Source: Treponema peruense
Lineage (GTDB): Bacteria > Spirochaetota > Spirochaetia > Treponematales > Treponemataceae
Assembly: GCF_016117655.1 (NCBI RefSeq)
Contig: NZ_CP064936.1
Coordinates: 1,984,001 to 2,048,000 of the forward strand
DNA length: 64,000 nucleotides
Reading direction: 5' to 3'
This document shows, piece after piece, positions 25,551-33,367 of this stretch. The translations under genes and the position numbers were made by a program. The notes below the pieces were generated by a model, which was not told the DNA's origin, ran no database searches, and saw nothing but the letters and a program-made list of their open reading frames with translations. Numbering within the stretch: position 1 is the stretch's first letter; each line of letters starts with the position of its first letter.

Positions 25551-25565
25551 TGTTTTTCCTTAAGG

Positions 25566-25961
25566 TCAGAGAGCATAAACAAAACCTGAACCTGACGATT
25601 CAAACATCCCGGCTATTGTTTCATCAGAGCCAGAGTCAGACTTGAAACAGTTTATGCAGTTTATAAGTTCCGGGGTATCGGGCGAGCGCAGAAAACTAAA
25701 GCCTATGTCTGTTTTGCTGCCGTCAGATTTGACCCAGCACGGGTGTCCCAGAAGATTGAGTCCCCTTCCGCAGTTGCCACGTGCAAGCCTTATAAGAAGC
25801 GTATAGTCATTTTCCATGTCAACGTCAACCGGATTGGTAAAATGAACCTTGCAGCCGGTTTCGCTTATATCATCAAGCACACCTGGAAGAACAGAAATCT
25901 GCCCGGCCTCTACACGGCCAAATTCATAAAAACGCTCTTCCTTTCTGTGTTCCTTTTTCAT
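25566..25961 (-). CDS. PilZ-domain c-di-GMP receptor
   Basis: A 131-residue single-domain protein. The c-di-GMP-binding RxxxR is in HRKEERFYE and the DxSxxG is in LDDISETGCKVHF, followed by the barrel strands (LGHPCWVKSDGSKTDIGFSF). It probably binds c-di-GMP made by GGDEF proteins such as the one encoded at 29785-31737. First gene of a PilZ/RlmM-like pair. The promoter lies eight bases before the ATG and there is no SD. Confidence 0.85.
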   Translation of the reverse strand: MKKEHRKEERFYEFGRVEAGQISVLPGVLDDISETGCKVHFTNPVDVDMENDYTLLIRLARGNCGRGLNLLGHPCWVKSDGSKTDIGFSFLRSPDTPELINCINCFKSDSGSDETIAGMFESSGSGFVYAL

Positions 25962-25969
25962 AACAATAA

Positions 25970-25998
25970 ATTATGTACTTTAAAATGAATTAGGTCAA
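25970..25998 (-). promoter_or_regulatory. Promoter of the PilZ gene, nearly leaderless
   Basis: On the minus strand TTGACC (25993-25998), a 17-bp spacer and CATAAT (25970-25975), then eight bases to the ATG. Confidence 0.65.
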
Positions 25999-26009
25999 GG
26001 TACACAAAA

Positions 26010-26051
26010 AAAAGCATCGGCTGTATTTTTAAGAATACAACCAATGCTTTT
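26010..26051. terminator. Terminator of the fab operon
   Basis: An 18-bp stem with two G-U pairs starts with AAAAGCAT (26010-26017) and ends with its complement at 26044-26051, around a six-base loop. On the minus strand it is followed by a T run, placing it downstream of fabZ. Confidence 0.85.
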
Positions 26052-26126
26052 CTAAAACCCGCGAATAAACAAAGAGTCTTCAAGAAAGACCAATTCTTTT
26101 TTACTCACGATGTTTAAGTTCTCTGA

Positions 26127-26567
26127 TTATTTGGCTGAATCAGCGCTTCCTACAAGGCACATCCATTCGGCTTCTGCGCAGAGAGTCTCTCCTACATAAG
26201 CTTTTCCGGCCTGCTTTACCATGTGCGGTGTTGCCCTGAGATTGGTAACTTCCATGCGTACAGTATCACCGGGACGAACCTGGTGGCGAAACTTAACCTT
26301 GTCTACAGTTGCAAGAAAGAAAAGGCTTCCTTCTTCGAACTTTTTCTGAAGGCTTAATGCTGCTCCGCCGCCCTGGGCCATTGTTTCTATAAGAATAACG
26401 CCGGGAACAACAGGATATTCCGGAAAATGTCCCTTAAAGAAAAAGTCTTCGTCAGTAAATTTTCTTGTACAGACACATCCATTGTCGTCGTAGCTTTCAA
26501 TTGTGTCAACAAAAAGGAACGGCTTTCTGTGCGGCAAAAGTGTTTCAATATCAGTAAATGCTGCCAT
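26127..26567 (-). CDS. fabZ: 3-hydroxyacyl-ACP dehydratase
   Basis: A 146-residue hot-dog-fold enzyme that removes water from 3-hydroxyacyl-ACP in fatty acid elongation. The catalytic pair is H47 in GHFPEYPVVPG and E61 in ILIETMAQ; the N-terminal LPHRKPFLFVD is typical. It is the last gene of the fabD-fabG-fabF-fabZ operon and ends before a strong terminator. Confidence 0.95.
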   Translation of the reverse strand: MAAFTDIETLLPHRKPFLFVDTIESYDDNGCVCTRKFTDEDFFFKGHFPEYPVVPGVILIETMAQGGGAALSLQKKFEEGSLFFLATVDKVKFRHQVRPGDTVRMEVTNLRATPHMVKQAGKAYVGETLCAEAEWMCLVGSADSAK

Positions 26568-26591
26568 TTTTATTCAGACTCCCCGCCAGAC

Positions 26592-27833
26592 TCAGATCTT
26601 CTTGAAAACAAGAATTCCGTTGTGGCCGCCGAAGCCAAAGTTACCGCTCATTGCAACGTTAACGTCCATATCAATTCCCTTGTTGGGTGTGTAGTCAAGG
26701 TCACATCCGCCTTCTACATCAGGCTCGTCAAGGTTGATTGTAGGCGGAATGAATCCTTCCTGAATAGACTTTACGCAAACGAATGCTTCAAGTGAACCTG
26801 CGTTTCCGAGACAGTGTCCTGTCATGCTCTTTGTAGAAGAAATGTGCAGTTTCTTTGCAGCATCGCCGAATGCAATGTGAAGCATCTTTGTTTCGCCCGA
26901 GTCGTTAAGATGTGTACTTGTTCCGTGTGCGTTGTAATATGTTACATCTTCGGGCTTGACTCCTGCATCTTTCATTGCGGCTGTCATTGCCTTTGCACCG
27001 ATAAGTCCGTCGGGGTTGGGTGCTGTAAGATGGTAACCGTCGCTTGAAGCACCGTAACCTGCAACTTCTGCATAAATCTTTGCACCGCGGGCCTTTGCAT
27101 GCTCATACTCTTCAAGAACAAGAATTGTAGAGCCTTCACCCATAACAAAACCGTCGCGCTGCTTGTCGAACGGGCGGCTTGATTTTGTAGGATCGTCTGC
27201 CCATTTTGAACTCAGTGCCTGAAGAACAGCGAATCCAAGGTTTGAGAAACCGTTCTGTGTACTTTCTGCACCGCCTGCAAGAACAACATCGTTTCTTCCG
27301 CAGCGGATAGAATCAAGTGCATCACCGATAGCGTCTGTTCCCGAAGCACATGCTGTAGCAATTGTATGTGTAGCACCGTGAATTCCGAAAGTCATACTTA
27401 TGTTTGCAGCAGCTTCGTTCGGAATAAGTTCAGGAATTGTCATTGGGGGAATGCGTGTAAAGTTTGACTCAAAGTAACTCTTGAGGCTGCTTTCTGTTAC
27501 TTCAAAACCGCCGATTCCTACTCCAAGGAAAATGCTTGTATCGTTAAGAACTTCTTTGTTGTCTGTAAGATTTGAATCGTCAAGGGCCATTTTTGCTGCG
27601 GCAACTGCAAGCTTTGAGAACATAGCCATCTTTCTTGCGGCCTTCGGATCCATATACTTTGAAGCATCAAAATCCTTTACTTCTGCAGCATATTTTACCT
27701 TGAACGGTGTTGCGTCATAGCGTGTAATAAGTCCTATTCCGCTCTTTCCGGCCTTGATTGCTTCCCATGTTTCGTCTGCGCTGTTTCCTACCGGAGAAAC
27801 GCATCCCATTCCTGTAACTACTACTCTACGCAT
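26592..27833 (-). CDS. fabF: 3-oxoacyl-ACP synthase II
   Basis: A 413-residue condensing enzyme. The acyl-carrying cysteine is C162 in TATACASGTDAIGDAL, and the two histidines are in YNAHGTSTHLND and SMTGHCLGNAGSLEA. The start at 27833 follows GGAG; four extra codons upstream begin at a poor start. It extends the acyl chain with malonyl-ACP. The length is normal for FabF. Confidence 0.96.
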   Translation of the reverse strand: MRRVVVTGMGCVSPVGNSADETWEAIKAGKSGIGLITRYDATPFKVKYAAEVKDFDASKYMDPKAARKMAMFSKLAVAAAKMALDDSNLTDNKEVLNDTSIFLGVGIGGFEVTESSLKSYFESNFTRIPPMTIPELIPNEAAANISMTFGIHGATHTIATACASGTDAIGDALDSIRCGRNDVVLAGGAESTQNGFSNLGFAVLQALSSKWADDPTKSSRPFDKQRDGFVMGEGSTILVLEEYEHAKARGAKIYAEVAGYGASSDGYHLTAPNPDGLIGAKAMTAAMKDAGVKPEDVTYYNAHGTSTHLNDSGETKMLHIAFGDAAKKLHISSTKSMTGHCLGNAGSLEAFVCVKSIQEGFIPPTINLDEPDVEGGCDLDYTPNKGIDMDVNVAMSGNFGFGGHNGILVFKKI

Positions 27834-27869
27834 AAATATCTCCAAAAAATTATTATAAAAATCTATAAC

Positions 27870-28613
27870 TCAGCAGCCCATGCCGCCGTCAACTCCGATT
27901 ACCTGTCCTGTAATGTAAGTGCTCATTCCGCTTGCAAGGAAAAGTGCTGCGTTTGCAACATCTTCTGCAGTTCCCGCACGCTTGAGAGGAATTCCTTCTA
28001 CCCAGCTCTTGCGGATATCTTCTTTTACGGCCTTTGTCATGTCTGTGTCAATAAAGCCCGGTGCAATACAGTTTACGCGCACTCCTCTTGAACCGACTTC
28101 TTTTGCCAGAGACTTTGAATATGCAATAAGACCGCCCTTGCTTGCAGAATAGTTTACCTGTCCTGCACCGCCGTGGATTCCGACAATGGAAGCCATGTTG
28201 ATGATAGAGCCTGTCTTTTTGTGAATCATGTCGTTGCTTACAATCTGGCATACAAGGAAAGCCGAGGTAAGGTTAACGGCAAGAACAGAATCCCAGTCTT
28301 CTTTCTTCATGCGGAAGCTAAGTGTATCGCGTGTAATTCCTGCGTTATTTACAAGAACATCAAATCCGCCGGCTTCAGAAAGTGCGCCCTTTACTGCGGC
28401 AGTAAGCTGTTCTGCGTTTCCTGCATCTGCATAGAACTCATGGAATTTTGTTCCGTGGTCTGCAGCAAGTTTTTCAAGTTCGGCTTTACCGGCAGACTCA
28501 TGTGTACACATTCCCCAGACTTCGGCACCTTCTGAAAGAAAAGCCTCAGCTATTTTTCTTCCGATTCCGCGTGAAGAACCGGTAACCAACGCTTTTTTAT
28601 TCTCAAGCAACAT
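27870..28613 (-). CDS. fabG: 3-oxoacyl-ACP reductase
   Basis: A 247-residue short-chain dehydrogenase. NADPH binds at TGSSRGIGRKIAEAF; the catalytic residues are N in LVNNAGITRD, S142, Y155 and K159 in YSASKGG. It carries out the first reduction of the elongation cycle. It lies between fabD and fabF. Confidence 0.95.
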   Translation of the reverse strand: MLLENKKALVTGSSRGIGRKIAEAFLSEGAEVWGMCTHESAGKAELEKLAADHGTKFHEFYADAGNAEQLTAAVKGALSEAGGFDVLVNNAGITRDTLSFRMKKEDWDSVLAVNLTSAFLVCQIVSNDMIHKKTGSIINMASIVGIHGGAGQVNYSASKGGLIAYSKSLAKEVGSRGVRVNCIAPGFIDTDMTKAVKEDIRKSWVEGIPLKRAGTAEDVANAALFLASGMSTYITGQVIGVDGGMGC

Positions 28614-28643
28614 ATTTCCCCCAATAGAAAAAAAAGAATAAAA

Positions 28644-29606
28644 TCAAAGTGCAGCGGCATTAACGGAGTCGACCGTATTTACCGGGGCACAGACATATTT
28701 TTCACCGAATTCAGTATCGCGCCAGAGACCTGACAGAACCTTTCCCGGTCCCGGCTCAAGAACTGTCCACTCATTTGCAGAGTCAGCGGTAATAAGGCTG
28801 CCCAAAACCTTTTCTTCGTCGGTCCAGAGAACCGGGTGTGTAAGGTGAAGAACAGCAGAAGACTTTGCCTCGTCTCCCTTAAGAACTTCTTTTCCTGTAA
28901 CGTTTGAGAAAAGCTTTATTTTCGGGTCTGCAAACTTAACATCTGCAATGGCCTTTTCAAACTCAACTGCTGCCTTCTGCATAAGCGGGCTGTGGAAAGG
29001 ACCTGCAACCTTAAGGCGGATTGCGCGGCGTGCACCGGCTTCTGTAGCGGCTTTTTCGGCTGCGGCAAGTGCATCAAATGTTCCGCTTATAACTGTCTGC
29101 TTTACAGAATTCATGTTTGCAGCATAGGCATCCTTTATTCCAGCTGCAATTTCCTTTACTTTGTCAGGGGAAAGGCCGATTATTGCGCTCATTCCGGGAA
29201 CATGGCCTTCATTTTCTGCGGCAATTTCTTCACAGACTGCCTGCATAATAAGACCGCGGCGGCGTACTACACTGATTACATCTTCAAAAGAAAGAACTCC
29301 TGCAGCATAAAGGGCAGGAAATTCACCAAGGCTGAATCCCATGGCAGCAGAAGGTTCGATTCCCTTTTCCTTAAGGACTGCCATCAAAGCTATGGATGCC
29401 GTTGTAATTGCAATCTGGCTGTTGTCAGAACGGCTCAATTCTGCGGCATCTGATTCCCACAAAAGCTTTGCCATATCAAGATTGATAATTGCAGAAACAT
29501 CGTCTACAACTTTTTTTGCTGCAGGAAAAGCGTCTGCAACATCCTTTATCATGCCGGGAGCCTGTGCACCCTGTCCCGGAAATAAGAAAGCATACTTCTT
29601 GGCCAT
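28644..29606 (-). CDS. fabD: Malonyl-CoA:ACP transacylase
   Basis: A 320-residue enzyme that loads malonate onto ACP. It starts AFLFPGQGAQAPGMI; the nucleophile is S92 in GFSLGEFPALYAAG, and the histidine is in AGPFHSPLM. The start at 29606 follows GAGGTGA; an upstream start at 29681 would lie in the structured leader. First gene of the fab operon. No acpP or fabH is seen in the window. Confidence 0.94.
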   Translation of the reverse strand: MAKKYAFLFPGQGAQAPGMIKDVADAFPAAKKVVDDVSAIINLDMAKLLWESDAAELSRSDNSQIAITTASIALMAVLKEKGIEPSAAMGFSLGEFPALYAAGVLSFEDVISVVRRRGLIMQAVCEEIAAENEGHVPGMSAIIGLSPDKVKEIAAGIKDAYAANMNSVKQTVISGTFDALAAAEKAATEAGARRAIRLKVAGPFHSPLMQKAAVEFEKAIADVKFADPKIKLFSNVTGKEVLKGDEAKSSAVLHLTHPVLWTDEEKVLGSLITADSANEWTVLEPGPGKVLSGLWRDTEFGEKYVCAPVNTVDSVNAAAL

Positions 29607-29640
29607 AACATTCACCTCAAAATAAAATATGGGAATAAAC

Positions 29641-29693
29641 GCGGGTTTCAGACTGCACTGTTCAGGCAAAGTGAAACTCACATGACAACCCGC
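29641..29693 (-). ncRNA. Structured leader of the fab operon
   Basis: In the fabD 5' leader, GCGGGTT and AACCCGC form a 7-bp outer stem around a 39-nt interior that holds GTGA-gtt-TCAC and CACT/AGTG pairs. A competing GTTTCA/TGAAAC pair would break the outer stem. This could be a leader switch or simply an mRNA-stabilising structure; it matches no riboswitch I know. Confidence 0.35.
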
Positions 29694-29717
29694 AGGCTGC
29701 CGTATTCACATTTTCTT

Positions 29718-29754
29718 TATGACAAATTATGTCAAAATGTCATACACTTGTCAA
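29718..29754 (-). promoter_or_regulatory. fab operon promoter with palindromic operator
   Basis: On the minus strand TTGACA (29749-29754), a 17-bp spacer and CATAAT (29726-29731). The inverted repeat TATGACA-N13-TGTCATA (29718-29744) covers the -10 and most of the spacer, and a smaller TGACA/TGTCA palindrome is nested in it. A repressor of lipid synthesis is the natural candidate; the site does not look like FapR or FadR boxes. Confidence 0.7.
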
Positions 29755-29784
29755 GATAATTTAAAGAAATGTTCAGTTAACGAA

Positions 29785-31737
29785 TTACCGGCAGAGGGAT
29801 TTTTTGTGTTTTTTTTCTTCGTACAGCGCTTCGTCTGCAAGTTCCAGAAGAATTTTTATATCATATTCGCGCATCATCGGGTGGAATACAGAATAACCCA
29901 TGCTCAATGAAAGAACGTATGGCTCTCCCGAAGTGCAGTTGTATTCTTCACATTTGCTGTCAAGAGTTGTCTTTATTTCCTGAAAGCGCTCTTCACCCAG
30001 TCCCGAAGCAATAATGGCAAATTCGTCACCGCCAAGACGGCCCAAAATATCTGACGAACGGAATGCTTCCTTAAGAATGCGCGCTTCTGCCTTTATTGCA
30101 CGGTCTCCGGCCGAATGTCCGTAAGTGTCATTTATCTTTTTAAGACCGTCCATGTCTCCAAAAAGCACCAGACCGCTCGTTCCCGAAAGAAATGCATTTT
30201 CCAGAGCCTTTGTTCCCAGAGACATAAAGCCACGCCTGTTCAAAAGACCAGTCATGTCGTCAGTAACAGAAACAGCACAGGCCGCATCGTATTCCTTCTG
30301 GAGTTTTGACTGCCGCTGCCTTGCAGCACTTACAGAAACCGCACTTGCAATGCTGGAAGAAAGCAGTTTGCAAACCATGCTGTAAACCGTAATATCGTAA
30401 GAACCGGGTCTGTAAATTATGTAGCCGTACAAAACCCTTGCCCTGTAAAGCGAACAGACATACATTCCGTCGAGAGAAGCAAAAATTCCTTCTGGAACCA
30501 TAGTTTTGCGCGGGTCAAATGTAATGGAATCACCGGTAAGCGAAAAACAGTTGTCTTTGTCAAAGGCGCAGAATACATTTGCACCCGGCGGGAGAGGAAA
30601 ATACTCAAAGCGGTCAGTTTCTACCGGCCTCGAAAAAAGACACACGGCTGCAGACTTTATTCCAAACCCCGAAAGATCAGATTTAATGCGCGAACGGAGT
30701 ACATCAATAGAAATATCTACCTGAATGTCAGAAAAAAGCTGGATAACCTGAACAAACTGGTTTCTGTTGTCATACCACTGCGAAATGTCAAAAACCTTAA
30801 GCTCAGAATTGGCCACAACAGTTTTTCCGCGTACATCAATTCCTTCACAGTCATGTGCTCCCGGAGGAACACAGCCGCAGGACTGTCTGAAAACCGCTTC
30901 TGACGGAACCCTTACAGAAAGAACCGTATCTTTTCCTTCAATAATATTAAGAAGAATTTCCGCGGCGGAATAGGCCTGCTGTTCAACATTCTGGTTTACC
31001 GTAGAAAGTGTCGGCGTCACGTAAGAAGAGCGGATTTCATCATCAAAGCCGGTAACCACAATGTCTTCGGGAACAGAAATTCCGTTTTCCTTAAAAATGT
31101 CCAGGCACGCAAAGGCCATCTCGTCATTAAGAGCCACAATTGCGTCAAAATCGAACTGCCCTTTTTTACTAAGATAGGAGCGCAGTGCGGAACGGGCCGT
31201 GTCGTAAGTAAAACCACCGTAAATTTCACGGGAAGGATCAAATTCTACCCTGAACTGTTTTAAAGTGTTAAGAAAAGCAGATTTTCTGTCGCTTACTTCC
31301 TGAGAGTTGCCTTCTACTCCCATAAGTGCAATTTTTCTGCGACCGTGTGTGGTGATTATATGCGAAACAAGATCATACATGCTTCCGGCACAGGAAGAAA
31401 CTACAGAAGGAATATCGTCAAATTTATATCCTATACTCACAACAGGAACAGGCGCAAAAGACTTCAAATAAGAATGCATGTATTCGGGGGTAACATTGTT
31501 AAGATGGGAACCCGTCATGAAAATAATTCCGTCTACATTCTGCGGGGTAACATGCGACGCAACGGCAAGATACTGGTAATTGTATGAAAAGTTTACAGCG
31601 TTAATGGTGCCTGCCGGAAAAACAACAAGTTCGGCATTATGTTTGCTGAGATAATCTGAAGCTCCTCTCACCAGCCGCTGCGAATATTCAGTTTCTACAT
31701 AGTCTATAAGCAGCGCAACTCTCTTTTTTAAGCGCAT
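29785..31737 (-). CDS. Diguanylate cyclase with LacI-type sensor domain
   Basis: A 650-residue protein from the ATG at 31737. Residues 1-280 match the sugar-binding core of LacI/GalR regulators (KKRVALLIDYVETEYSQRLV, DDIVVTGFDDEIRSSYVTPT, STVNQNVEQQAYSAAEILL) but without the DNA-binding helix-turn-helix. A middle region of about 200 residues may be GAF-like. The C-terminal GGDEF domain is intact (ILGRLGGDEFAII) and has an RxxD inhibitory site (RSSD) five residues before GGDEF. It probably makes c-di-GMP in response to a ligand bound in the cytosol. The promoter is of the leaderless type. Confidence 0.9.
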   Translation of the reverse strand: MRLKKRVALLIDYVETEYSQRLVRGASDYLSKHNAELVVFPAGTINAVNFSYNYQYLAVASHVTPQNVDGIIFMTGSHLNNVTPEYMHSYLKSFAPVPVVSIGYKFDDIPSVVSSCAGSMYDLVSHIITTHGRRKIALMGVEGNSQEVSDRKSAFLNTLKQFRVEFDPSREIYGGFTYDTARSALRSYLSKKGQFDFDAIVALNDEMAFACLDIFKENGISVPEDIVVTGFDDEIRSSYVTPTLSTVNQNVEQQAYSAAEILLNIIEGKDTVLSVRVPSEAVFRQSCGCVPPGAHDCEGIDVRGKTVVANSELKVFDISQWYDNRNQFVQVIQLFSDIQVDISIDVLRSRIKSDLSGFGIKSAAVCLFSRPVETDRFEYFPLPPGANVFCAFDKDNCFSLTGDSITFDPRKTMVPEGIFASLDGMYVCSLYRARVLYGYIIYRPGSYDITVYSMVCKLLSSSIASAVSVSAARQRQSKLQKEYDAACAVSVTDDMTGLLNRRGFMSLGTKALENAFLSGTSGLVLFGDMDGLKKINDTYGHSAGDRAIKAEARILKEAFRSSDILGRLGGDEFAIIASGLGEERFQEIKTTLDSKCEEYNCTSGEPYVLSLSMGYSVFHPMMREYDIKILLELADEALYEEKKHKKSLCR

Positions 31738-31743
31738 AATTTG

Positions 31744-31772
31744 ATTGTAAACCCTCATTTCCCATAATGCAA
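31744..31772 (-). promoter_or_regulatory. Leaderless promoter of the GGDEF gene
   Basis: On the minus strand TTGCAT (31767-31772), a 17-bp spacer and TACAAT (31744-31749), then six bases to the ATG at 31737. Confidence 0.65.
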
Positions 31773-32102
31773 ATAACAATTTATTATAGCATACAGTATT
31801 TTGCAATGCAAGCGTTAATATCAAAAAATTGCAAATAAAAAGAGTATAATCCCCGCGCGTGCAGAAGCAATTTTCTTTTTAATCAAGGGAAATTTTCCTC
31901 TAATTTCCGCTATTTTCCCTTAATTCATCATTATTCCTTAAAATTGAACGATTGAGCAAGTTTCAACTTGCGATTAAGTTCAATTGGTGCGCGAAAGCGT
32001 CATGTTAATAAGAAAGTTTTGCAAAAAGCAAAGAATACAATGTAAAATCTGTCGGACTGGCTGATCTGTTTTATTGAAAATTCAGGGCTTTTTTAATAGA
32101 AT
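31773..32102. other. Intergenic region with operator-like and repeat elements
   Basis: No gene is seen. It holds a LacI-family-like half operator ATGCAAGCGTTAAT (31806-31819), three loose helical-turn repeats of an ATTTTCC-type motif bounded by AAGGGAAA (31885-31892) and TTTCCCTT (31914-31921), and the two-hairpin repeat at 31944-32000. A TTGCAA/TAAAAT pair near 32018-32047 may be the promoter of the DUF362 gene. Confidence 0.5.
31944..32000. repeat. Dispersed two-hairpin intergenic repeat, copy 2
   Basis: TTGAAC, GATTGA, GCAAGTT, loop, AACTTGC, GATTAA, GTTCAA form a nested inverted repeat, followed by GTGCGC-GAAA-GCG. It matches the copy at 4127-4183 over about 55 bases with few changes. 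Confidence 0.7.
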
Positions 32103-32143
32103 GTATTTCAAGGACGCTGGAGATACCACCGTTCTTGAAATAC
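32103..32143 (+). promoter_or_regulatory. Leader hairpin before the DUF362 gene
   Basis: The 13-bp stem GTATTTCAAGGAC (32103-32115) pairs with GTTCTTGAAATAC (32131-32143) with one G-U pair, followed by a short T run and then the AAGGA SD. It may be an attenuator or an mRNA-stability element. Confidence 0.5.
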
Positions 32144-32166
32144 GTTCAATTTTAAGGATGTACATC

Positions 32167-33288
32167 ATGGAACCTTCTAAAGTTTTTTTTACTGACTTCA
32201 GAACTACAAAAGACGGCGGACTTACAGAAAAACTCAAGAAACTATGCCGCAAAGCCGGAATTGCAAACATTGATTTTGAAAACAAACTTACTGCAATAAA
32301 AATGCACTTTGGAGAAGACGGAAACCTTTCTTTTTTAAGGCCGGAATATGCACGCGCCGTAGCAGATCTTGTAAAAGAACTTGGCGGAAAACCTTTTTTA
32401 ACCGACTGCAATACACTCTACCCTGGCTGCCGCAAAAACGCGGTTGACCATCTGGACATTGCCGCACGCCACGGATTTCTTCAGATAACAACAGGCTGTC
32501 CCGTAATCATAGGTGACGGTCTTAAGGGAACAGATGAAGTCGATGTTCCTGTACGCAACGGTGAATACTGCAAAACAGCCCACATAGGCCGCGCAATAAT
32601 GGACGCCGATGTTTTCATAAGCCTTTCACACTTTAAGGGACACGAAGCAACCGGGTTCGGAGGTACATGCAAAAACATAGGAATGGGATGCGGAAGCCGT
32701 GCCGGAAAAATGGACCAGCACAATTCGGGCAAACCTGTAGTAAACCAGGATGCATGCCGCGGTTGCAAAATGTGTGCAAAAGAATGCGGTTCAGACGCAA
32801 TTTCGTTTGACTCAAAAAAAGCATTCATCAACCAGGATTTGTGCAAAGGCTGCGGAAGATGTATAGGTGCATGCAACTTTGACGCGATATACAATCCCAA
32901 TTCCAGTGCAAATGAAGACCTTGACCGCAAGATGGCCGAATACACAATGGCTGTTTGTGACGGCCGCCCCTGTTTTCATATAAACATGATTCTTGACGTA
33001 AGCCCGTGGTGCGACTGCCACGCCTTTAACGATGCGCCCCTTATTCCAAACATCGGAATGGCGGCAAGTTTTGACCCGGTTGCACTTGACCAGGCCTGCA
33101 GCGACATGTGCCAGAAAGCCGCACGCTTCCAGAACACGCGCATAACAGACCACAGCGCAAAGGGAATAAAAATGACCGGAGACCTCTGGAAAGATTCAAC
33201 AAGAGATTCTGTCTGGGACGAAACCCTCATCCACGCCCAGAAAATTGGACTCGGAACAAGGGAATACGTTCTGGAAACAGTAAATTAA
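32167..33288 (+). CDS. DUF362 iron-sulfur protein with two 4Fe-4S motifs
   Basis: A 373-residue protein. The N-terminal DUF362 domain includes KMHFGEDGNLSFLRPEYA and LSHFKGHEATGFGGTCKNIG. Two ferredoxin motifs follow: CRGCKMCAKECG (residues about 200-211) and CKGCGRCIGACNFDA. The C-terminal part has more cysteines, some in ILDVSPWCDCHAFND. The start at 32167 follows AAGGA; earlier in-frame ATGs fall in the leader hairpin. DUF362 proteins are thought to take part in electron transfer, but the partner is unknown. Confidence 0.85.
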   Translation: MEPSKVFFTDFRTTKDGGLTEKLKKLCRKAGIANIDFENKLTAIKMHFGEDGNLSFLRPEYARAVADLVKELGGKPFLTDCNTLYPGCRKNAVDHLDIAARHGFLQITTGCPVIIGDGLKGTDEVDVPVRNGEYCKTAHIGRAIMDADVFISLSHFKGHEATGFGGTCKNIGMGCGSRAGKMDQHNSGKPVVNQDACRGCKMCAKECGSDAISFDSKKAFINQDLCKGCGRCIGACNFDAIYNPNSSANEDLDRKMAEYTMAVCDGRPCFHINMILDVSPWCDCHAFNDAPLIPNIGMAASFDPVALDQACSDMCQKAARFQNTRITDHSAKGIKMTGDLWKDSTRDSVWDETLIHAQKIGLGTREYVLETVN

Positions 33289-33306
33289 TACAGAAAAAAA
33301 CTAAAA

Positions 33307-33357
33307 AAATGGCTGCCCTTCATGAAGTTTCAGGAACTTCGAGGACAGTCATTTTTT
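33307..33357. terminator. Bidirectional terminator
   Basis: A long imperfect stem begins ATGGCTGCCC and ends GGACAGTCAT, flanked by an A run on the left and a run of eight T on the right. It lies between the convergent DUF362 and tsaD genes. Confidence 0.8.
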
Positions 33358-33367
33358 TTACACAGCC

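Noticed and set aside
30101-30140. Possible CRISPR or tandem repeat arrays anywhere in the window
   Set aside because: No evenly spaced short direct repeats with unique spacers were found; the only tandem exact repeats noted are the pair at 60442-60473.
31806-31819. LacI-type operator as proof that the GGDEF protein binds DNA
   Set aside because: Only one half-matching site is present and the GGDEF protein has no helix-turn-helix, so autoregulation by DNA binding is not supported.
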